From the NCBI GenBank assembly GCA_916613615.1, contig OU744730.1, forward strand, positions 4,309,582 to 4,373,581: DNA of 64,000 nucleotides. The letters run 5' to 3'. The first letter of the stretch is position 1, and the number at the start of each line of letters is the position of its first letter. Of this stretch, positions 56,236 through 64,000 are shown piece by piece. Origin of the DNA: Steromphala cineraria (lineage: Eukaryota > Mollusca > Gastropoda > Trochida > Trochidae). The notes beneath the pieces were generated by a model, which was not told where the DNA came from, made no database searches, and saw only the letters and a program-made list of their open reading frames with translations. The position numbers were made by a program, and so were the translations under genes.

Positions 56236-58203
56236 CCCACTCGAACACTCTTCTTTAACTGTTTTGACTGTTGTGAACAGATCACAGCTTACTAGTTAAC
56301 TAGGTCTGAGAGGGATTGGGGGATTTTTTGGGGGGATAGGTGACACATTGGCAACCAAAGATGGAGCAAGGGGATTCGGTATGCCAGTCTTCAATGACTG
56401 ATCTTTCCGGCAAATCTCTTTAATAAAAGAGAAGGATAGATGAAATCTGGTGCCACGACCCCAGAAAATTGAGGGTTTATCATCAGTTACAGTTGAAAGG
56501 AATTATTACATCAGCGATAATTCTCAATTTTCTCGCCCCGTCCTGCAAGATGGTCGTTGAAAATTATATGGCCTGTCCATCTCCTGAATGAAAGTCAGTA
56601 AATAAGATTTTTTGGTGTTTAATTATGACGAACGAGGGCACGAATGTTCGCGAAATGTCGTCATTACAATATCACGATTATTGGCTAGGTGTGAGTGATG
56701 TTCACCTAGCTAAGCGAAGCTGTTAATTGTTTTGACACACTAATTAACCCCAGTGACTTTCGACAACAGGGGAGCTTGTTCCTAGTGTTGCCAAATGGGA
56801 GGCCAATCCTAATGATTTTTCTGCTTTAGCGAACACAACGTTCGCAGAGAGCGGCGTGAAGGATGCATTAGATGTTCACAAGGAATCCCACTGTTTCCAG
56901 ATCATATCACTAGCATTACACTCTAGCGAGGAGTCAACGCGTTATTAATGCGAGTCGTCTGATTTCATGCCGCTGTTATGATTGATGTTCTTAAAACTCT
57001 TCTTTGTCGATGCTTCACGTTCCCGAGCCCATCGTCAACAGCCCGAAGTGATAGCATATTGTAATCATGGAATATGCATTTAAATTACCGATTTGATAGT
57101 GGGGTTCTAGTGAGCGTGATGTCACTAGTCGCCTTAACACCTTGCTTCTAACTATAGAACCGCCTTTGTTCCGTTTCGTGATTTATGAAATCAATTTTCT
57201 AAGACTGTAATGAAATTTTCTCATAGAAATGCGCCGAGTTCTGAATAGAATTATTACATTGGACGATGGTATTGAAAAGTTACAGGAGAACATGATTTCC
57301 ATAGGGTGTCATTTTTACTGTATGGGCCATATCAATATCCCATCTATAATTTTCGACAATCTGATATTAGACGTCATTAATCTTAGTAAGGAGCGGGGAC
57401 AATATTAACATCTTGTCTGCCATTCAATGCTATTAATTCCAACTATTCTTGCCCGCCCATATCAATAGGCTCCGGGAATTCCTAATATTCTTTATTGCCC
57501 TTCATAAGTCGATGATGGTTTTGATCAATTCTGCATATTATTTATAATCACTTTTCATGGTAGTAATCTCCCCTTTGGGATTCGTGCACGTTGTGCGATA
57601 CTGATTAATAACAGGTATTTTGCACTTTGCATGCTTGAGTCAGGCCTTAGTTCCTATCAATTAGGGACGTCTTTTGAAAGCTTGCTGTATTCAATCGTAG
57701 TTTATCTTCGCCGCTCTGGCCAAGTAGGATGTGAATTGAATTCTTCAATGACAATAACGCAAGTCTGAATAGCAGTAATAATCTGGGCTAGGTGACTACG
57801 GTTTGGTTGGGCAGTTTTACATCTCACACTTGTCAGTTTAGGTTAAAGGGCACAAAACATATTTCTCATCTGCCGTAATTGAAACTTATTTTTCAGTGAG
57901 TTTTATGTAACCGGATGTAATATAAAGTGATGCCACTTCTTGGGAAAGTTTTTGGTTTCTTGGGGACCACTAAAGGATATTGATTTACGATCGGGTACAA
58001 TTCTTTCAATGATATTGCTGAAAAAAGTCGGTTTCTATGACAATAATGAATGGAAGTGGCAAAGCTGTTTTTCATCAGAGAAAATAACCATGGTACTTCA
58101 TCTGTTTTGGGCTAATTAGCTGGCTAATACAGGATGGCACTTGTGGAAATAACAACATTGTAACAAATATATATATCATCCTCAAATTGGTAAAAGAATA
58201 TTG
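56236..58203. other. repeat-poor, GC-balanced noncoding block
   Basis: 56280-57860 has no tandem repeats, MITEs or gene-like frames. It is rich in TAATTA/ATTAA homeodomain-type sites (for example TTAATTGTTTTGACACAC). It is the longest such island in the window and the best candidate for developmental regulatory DNA. Confidence 0.45.
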
Positions 58204-58277
58204 ATTTGTTTTGATGATGGTGATGGTGATGGTGGTGGTGGGGATGATGTTTTGATGTAACATGATGATGCTCATTG

Positions 58278-58312
<35 letters not shown>

Positions 58313-58385
58313 GGGATGAAGATGATGATGAAGATGATGATATTGGGAATGATGAAGATCGATGACAATGATGATGATGATGCTT
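58204..58385. repeat. (GAT)n/(GGT)n microsatellite
   Basis: GATGATGGTGATGG runs at 58212-58250, then (GAT)n at 58278-58312 and 58316-58382. The poly-His and poly-Ile frames are artefacts. Confidence 0.88.
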
Positions 58386-61300
58386 ACCATTTTGCATATA
58401 ATGATGGTGCAGATGAACTCATGATGGTTGTGGTGTGAATGATTATAACAATAATTAAAAAATAGTCACAATAACAATAACAAAGATGATAATAACAATG
58501 ATAATACCAACAATACCCAGCCTAGCCCTTATTCTATTTCAAACTCTTTGACACTCAACGTTTGTGACTGTTATTGACTGATCCATCCATTCATCTCTCG
58601 GATAATTCGTCTCTGTCAGATTTGCCCCTAAACCTACAGTTACAGTTTTTGTGCCCCATCATCTTCCATTGAATGCCTTCTTTTTTTCAAAGAGACTCTC
58701 TCTTTTGGAGAGAGCTCTTGCTTGCTTTATCATTAACTTCTATAACACGTGTCGAGAAATGTTCATAAGATTTCGACACAATGATGGAGAAAGACGTCTC
58801 GCAATATTGAGCATTCTTATGTCAAGAGACGGTTTGTGCTAACGCAGATGAATTGTAAATGTTTCTTCTCTGACAGGGAAACTTTGATCACGTCTTTTGT
58901 AAGCAAATTTGCTCGAAACCAATTCCAGTTTAAAATTTTTGTCACACATGTGGCCCATGGTTTAGATTGGAATCAAGATGAAAGAATGGCGCTAGGACAT
59001 TCGGTTTAACTAAACAGTTTGATTTTTTTTTTGAATTTTGAATTATTTTTTTTTATTTTTCAAACTGATTTATTTATGTGCAAATCCTTAAGGAATTTCT
59101 AATATTGGACAAGATAGGGAAATAAATATTGTACTTTTTATGATTGATATTTCATTGTGTGAACAGAAATGATGATGATATTAAAATTTGTACATATCCC
59201 TAACTTTTATCTATCGTATATTTTAGCGTATAAGGCGATTTTTTTTATACCAGAATTTATGGGGTCAATTAAGGGGTCGTGTTATACACAAGGTCAATGT
59301 TTCAGACCTTAAACTTCTGGTATAGTATTAAGTGTTAAAAGAATCAATTCAAAAGGAAGTTAACTTCCTTTCTGCTTCAGCTGTGTTGATTTACTTCATT
59401 TAGATCAATAATAACCATATTAAATGTCTTTTCTTTTCTCAAAAAATATAAGAAAAGTATAAGAATTTCTAAAACTGCTGATCATATTTGATGATTGTTG
59501 CAACAATTTCACTGTTTTGCAGTGAGCATTAATTATGAAAGTTTGAGCAAAAATGCTTTGCTTAAAAAAGTCATGTGAAACAGTAAGATATTTAGTTAAA
59601 AATATGCATTTCATTCATTTCAAAAATAACTTTTAAGCATTACCAAAATATACTGGTAAAGTTTTAATGAATGTTGGATCTGATGCAAAACACGGGAATT
59701 GCACCTAGCTTGAAACCAATTGAACTTGTTAAAGACAATTATCTTTTGTCTTGTCAATGTTTTTATAAAATAAATCAAATATTTTGAAACTGAAAATAAG
59801 ACATAATAGTCAACTTGAAATCAACAACTGTTTATAGATAGTCATAGAATGTATTTGTATGTGATTAATTGATATTGATTAGAAATTTAAATTTTAAATT
59901 AAACGTTTTAACACATTCTTTGAAACAAAATCATTATAAGCTATTGGCCATTCGTTTGTAATGTGTGTTATACAAAGTTTAATGAATAAAAAGTAATTCC
60001 AAAAGTATATTTATCATATTTGACAAAAAATGGTGAAATATTAAAAAACTTTTCCATTACACACCAAGTGCTATCATAACTAAGGAACACAAAGCCGTAA
60101 CATTTTTCAAGTAAACAAATTCTGAAATACGACAATTGAAAGATTCTGCGAGACTTGCACTAATACGCAGGAAATAGGTTTCGCCTAGGAGACACATGGG
60201 ATAACAACGGTCTTTATGGCTCCATCAAAATCATTTATTTTATTGTTAGCTTTTGTCCAAAACTCTATTCATTTGTTGAATGGTATCAAAACTTGACAGC
60301 GTTTCTAAAGCATTTTTCTCGTATATATCTCGCAAATGATTTAATGTTCTAACTAAATGAGAAACATCACGATGGTCGCCTTATCACGACCACAGGGACA
60401 TTCCATTTTCAGGAATAATGTGTGGTCATACCTGCGTCGAAAACAATAACGATGTTTCGTATGCGAGCATAGCCCCCTGAAGACCTGCCTCGAAAAAAAA
60501 TTGGAGGGTTCAACTGCTTGATTGTGGGGGATAATTCATAGTTATTGCACATTCGAGCCTATTTAACAGCAGGAAAATGCTTTTAAATGAGGCGTAGCAT
60601 CTTTGGACACATTTTAAAACATGAACGTTGTCCCTAAGCATGAACAAATCTTTTGTTGCTGACACTTGTATGATTTTGCCTATGAAAAAGATTGTTAGTT
60701 GAAACAATGGGCGTGTTATCAGGATCTCTCCAAGAGCGCCATGAGACCATCCTCTCTTGGACCATGGCGCTATCCATAATGGTTGTTTTTTGATGAAATG
60801 GAAAATGTAACTACATTATGGGTGACTTGAGGTCTTTGCTGCTTCTGACAATGTAATTTCGCCTATTAGGTGGCCATTTCGTAGACAAAATTGATCAGTA
60901 ATGTCATGCTTGGACTTGCCCTTTGACAGATGTGCTACTGGGGACGATTTTGAGCGGCCATTACTTTCCTGTTCCTTTGTCCCTTGTCCAATCGGACTAG
61001 CCAGGCTTACCTAATGGACTAGCCGCTAGTTAGTTGATTATAAGATATTGCGTTTTGTTCATAAAGAAGAACCATTACTTCAGTGTGTGATCCACTTCAT
61101 TCTTGAGGGCAATGCTTTCATGTTGTGTTATTCTTGAAATAAAAACTGATTCCAAAATTAATACTTGTTGTTTAGCGGTTCTCTGACTAATATTATGTTT
61201 ATTTCATGTTTAATGTTATGTTTTAAGATGGCTGGAAGTAAGAACAATGGAGAAAATGTAATTCAGACGACGGTGAAGTGTATTAATTAGCAATGTCAAT

Positions 61301-61855
61301 TTTCTTGTAATAATAGAAGAACCTTTTACTTTGAATTCAAATACATTGGGACAACTTGATTATCATTTGAAATGCTGTTTTGTCATTAGAAATAGTCATT
61401 CTGATGCCATGAAATATCAAATCCTCTTTTAGGTGTTTCCAAAATCATATATTTTTAATAACGTTTGATGAGCTTAAAAAATTATTTCTCTCTCCGCTAT
61501 ATTCAATCACACAGTATAGACAATGGCAAGTTTATGACCGATTTCTGCTCAATCAAACATAGATTTCTACATTAATGCCTCCTTTTAAATAAAAACTGTT
61601 TTGTTTGGGAAAATAGAAAAAAACTACATAATGTTTCCACTTCAGTGAACCTCTGATAGATGTAGGCTAAATTATTGTACAAGTTACTGAAAGAACAAAA
61701 AGTGATGACAATTTTTTTAAAACTTTAAACTGTTTGTGAAAAGTGATAAGCTTTAAAGACACTGTAGCAAAAGATTTCACAAGGGTTTTACAAAAACCAA
61801 AGCACAGACTACCAATTACCAGACAACCATTTTTACAATTAAAGCAATATTTCAA
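58386..61855. other. AT-rich noncoding
   Basis: No gene. A possible repeat fragment (GCGTATAAGGCGATTTTTTT, then GGGGTCGTGTTATACACAAGG) lies at 59215-59310. 60350-61060 is more GC-balanced. Confidence 0.45.
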
Positions 61856-61859
61856 TATT

Positions 61860-62110
61860 GAGCACGGTGGTGTAGTGGTTAGCGTGCTGGACTGTCACGC
61901 AAAAGACCTGGGTTCAAATCCAGTTGGATACACCAAACATTGTGATCTGGGCCTTGCAGGGAGTTGTGTCCTTGGGCAGAGCACTTCATCCACATTGCGC
62001 TCAGTCTACCCAGCTGTACGATTGGGTACCTGAATACAAGAAGTATAGACCTATATGTTCACGTATGGCCGAAGATGCTGTTTTGAAAGTACAATTCCTT
62101 CAGGGTAATA
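61860..62110 (+). mobile_element. tRNA-derived SINE (family B), near full length
   Basis: A tRNA-like head GGTGGTGTAGTGGTTAGCGT (A box) and GGGTTCAAATCCAG (B box) are followed by ACACCAAACATTGTGA, GTTGTGTCCTTGGGCAGAGC, CACATTGCGCTCAG, TGGGTACCTG and AAGTACAATTCCTTCAGGG. Co-linear with 52955-53197 (minus). The conserved central phrase resembles those of widespread animal SINE central domains. Assignment to a named domain was not attempted. Confidence 0.87.
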
Positions 62111-62689
62111 ATGTACAGCCAATGAACAGGGCTTTCACTGTATATTTGCCTTAAAATTTGTCATTATTATTATATCTGAAACAAGGTTACCATGTTTGAT
62201 TTAGATATGTGAATCCGTTTCTCATCTCATTTAAATGACTATATCTTAGTTTTCACTTGATAGAAGACATTTTTTTTCCAAATTGGTTGAGGAATGACAC
62301 GATCTGACTCCTTGTCAAAATTATTTTGCATAAACTAATATCTATAATCATTTGGAAATTATGAAGAACTAGAACATCCCAAAAATGTGCCGCAGCATTT
62401 GGGTATTTGTTTCAAATCATGTCATCAAATAGACACCAATTTATTATTTTACAATCAAGGGATTTTAACACTTGATAAATTCTTGTCTAAGAATATCTTT
62501 GAACTTTTCAAAACAACATAGACAATGACTGGCTCACGACAAGTGCTTGATTTATTGCACCCAAAATAGATATAGTATATCCTGTAAAACTTTTTAATTA
62601 GGACGAAACTCTGAAAGGAATTTTTAAATATCAACATCATTAAACATGGAAAAACTCCAAAAATGGATGGATTGATGGGGAAAAACTAC
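62111..62689. other. AT-rich noncoding
   Basis: Nothing recognised. Confidence 0.45.
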
Positions 62690-62870
62690 AAGTATAGATG
62701 GATGGATGGATGGATAGATGGAAGGATGGGTGGATGGATGGATGTTGAATAACTACAAGGATGGATGGATGCAAGGATGGTTGCATGGATGGATTCAGAA
62801 AAACAACAAGTATGGATGGATTGATGGATAGACGAATGAAGAGACTGCATCAATGGACAGACAAAAATAA
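62690..62870. repeat. (GGAT)n microsatellite with ~65-bp higher-order unit
   Basis: GGATGGATGGATGGAT runs separated by AAAAACTACAAG or AATAACTACAAG phrases that recur at 62684, 62747 and 62798. Confidence 0.85.
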
Positions 62871-63704
62871 AAAATCAGACAATCAAATCAAATCTATTCA
62901 ATTACATTCTGCAGACTTCAAAGAAGTAGAGGGAAGAACCTTTAAGTTTAATAATTCATTCTCTCATCCTTTTGCCGAAAAAAAAATCAATACAATCCAA
63001 TAAAATCAATAGTTGATTTAGATTTGAAAATTCCACTGAAATCAAGGGAAGAATAGTCATGTCTTAGATATATTCACCTTAAAAACTTTCAATATAAAAT
63101 TCAGACAGAGTAGAATTTTAAACAAATTTCTGCTTCAGCGACCCCGGGATGGAAGAAGACAGTAGCATGTCACACTGAAAGGCTGCAAAAACACTGTTGC
63201 TTCTCCGGGCGGCAAATAAAAAAATATTGTGGCGAATTAGACAGTACTGCCGCTTCATGTATGTGACGCTTCCACATGAATTATCCTCTCATTCCTGGAG
63301 TTTCCGGATTGTCTCTTGCAGTATATGTCATCCGCCAATATTTGCTAGTTACCAAGGACCGGTGTATTCGTGATTTGACCCATGATACCTCATTAGGAAT
63401 AGCCATTAGAATCAGCGCCAGTCACGAGTAGCAATTCTTACAACTTGCAATAATAATTCGACCTCCGGTATTGCCATTGCCTGTCTTGATTTTATTATTG
63501 CCAGCTAGATCTGGTCTATAAAGATAGGGTCACGTTTGTCAGTTCGCTGATTGACCTGTCGTGTTGTCTCTATTGTGGGCACGTTGCCGCAGATCTCGCC
63601 AAAATAAGTATGGAAATTGTACTTCCTGCCAGAAGAGTCTGTGTTAAAAGTCAAAGGTTTTGCTTTGAATTTTGACAAATACTTATATAAATAGATATAT
63701 TGAT
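62871..63704. other. noncoding; repeat-poor island at 63120-63620
   Basis: A GC-balanced block without repeats or a convincing frame. Candidate regulatory DNA. Confidence 0.4.
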
Positions 63705-63960
63705 TTTGATATTTTGACAATAATAAGTTAAATGTTAAATTTTGACAATAATAATTCATATGTAATATTTTGACACAAAAAAATATCTTTATGTGATATT
63801 TTGACAATATGTGATATTTTGACAATATGTGATATTTTGACAATATGTGATATTTTGACAATAATAATTCATATGTATCATTTTGACACAAAAAAATATC
63901 TATATGTGATATTTTGACAATATGTGATATTTTGACAATATGTGATATTTTGACAATAAC
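63705..63960. repeat. 18-bp tandem repeat
   Basis: The unit GATATTTTGACAATATGT repeats, with AATAATTCATATGTA and CACAAAAAAATATCT variants inserted to give a ~130-bp higher-order repeat (63745-63850 and 63850-63955). Confidence 0.85.
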
Positions 63961-64000
63961 AATATATTGCTCTTTCTTTAAATGACATGAAAAAAAGTGT

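Noticed and set aside
61860..61935. Functional tRNA gene
   Set aside because: Same reason: it is the head of SINE family B, with a co-linear copy at 52955-53197.

Overview
This is AT-rich animal (metazoan) nuclear DNA, not prokaryotic. The support is GT-AG introns, tRNA-derived SINEs, several MITE families, long microsatellites and minisatellites, and long stretches without open frames. The mix of repeats (GTCCGTC-rich elements, SINEs with a core like TGTCCTTGGGCAAGACACTT, scattered TAGGCCTA) suggests a marine invertebrate such as an echinoderm, hemichordate or mollusc. The sequence alone does not settle the phylum. I found no ordinary host gene.

The centrepiece is an apparently intact CACTA/EnSpm-like DNA transposon of about 14.26 kb at 5152-19415. 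It is bounded by 13-bp terminal inverted repeats (ACCCTTACAAAAA) and a 3-bp AAT target duplication. It carries two divergent, multi-exon, fully open genes that share a 529-bp intergenic region with a TATA-like box facing each way. Rightward is a five-exon TNP2-like transposase of 915 aa (13207-18149). Leftward is a nine-exon, 527-aa protein (6712-12677) with a Tudor-like N-terminus, a Pro-rich repeat block, a coiled coil and a BEN-like C-terminus. All exon junctions were read by hand and every phase closes. The left end has a 24-bp x 11 subterminal array and the right end has a large dyad, as expected of sites bound by element-encoded proteins.

Left flank (1-5148): a diverged ~95-bp tandem repeat, a 254-bp MITE with 42-bp inverted repeats, and a 21-bp x ~27 minisatellite. 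Right flank (19419-64000): mostly noncoding, with five copies of a ~350-bp TTAA-flanked MITE, a second TTAA-flanked MITE, a pogo/Tigger-like MITE, two SINE families, two copies of an element rich in nuclear-receptor-like half-sites, a CRE-containing stretch next to a palindrome, and low-complexity tracts (polypyrimidine 24.3-25.0 kb, polypurine 30.1-31.8 kb, GAT repeats 38.0-38.6 kb, CCCATA repeats 40.5-41.1 kb). Between these lie repeat-poor, more GC-balanced islands (about 2.05-2.75, 20.1-20.5, 27.3-27.5, 28.8-29.95, 39.1-40.3, 48.2-48.5, 49.9-50.1, 56.3-57.8 and 63.1-63.6 kb) that could be conserved regulatory DNA in a gene desert. That last point is inference.

Working model: the transposase cuts at the TIRs. 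The BEN/Tudor-like protein plausibly binds the subterminal repeats or chromatin, a role similar to plant TNPA but in an unrelated protein architecture.
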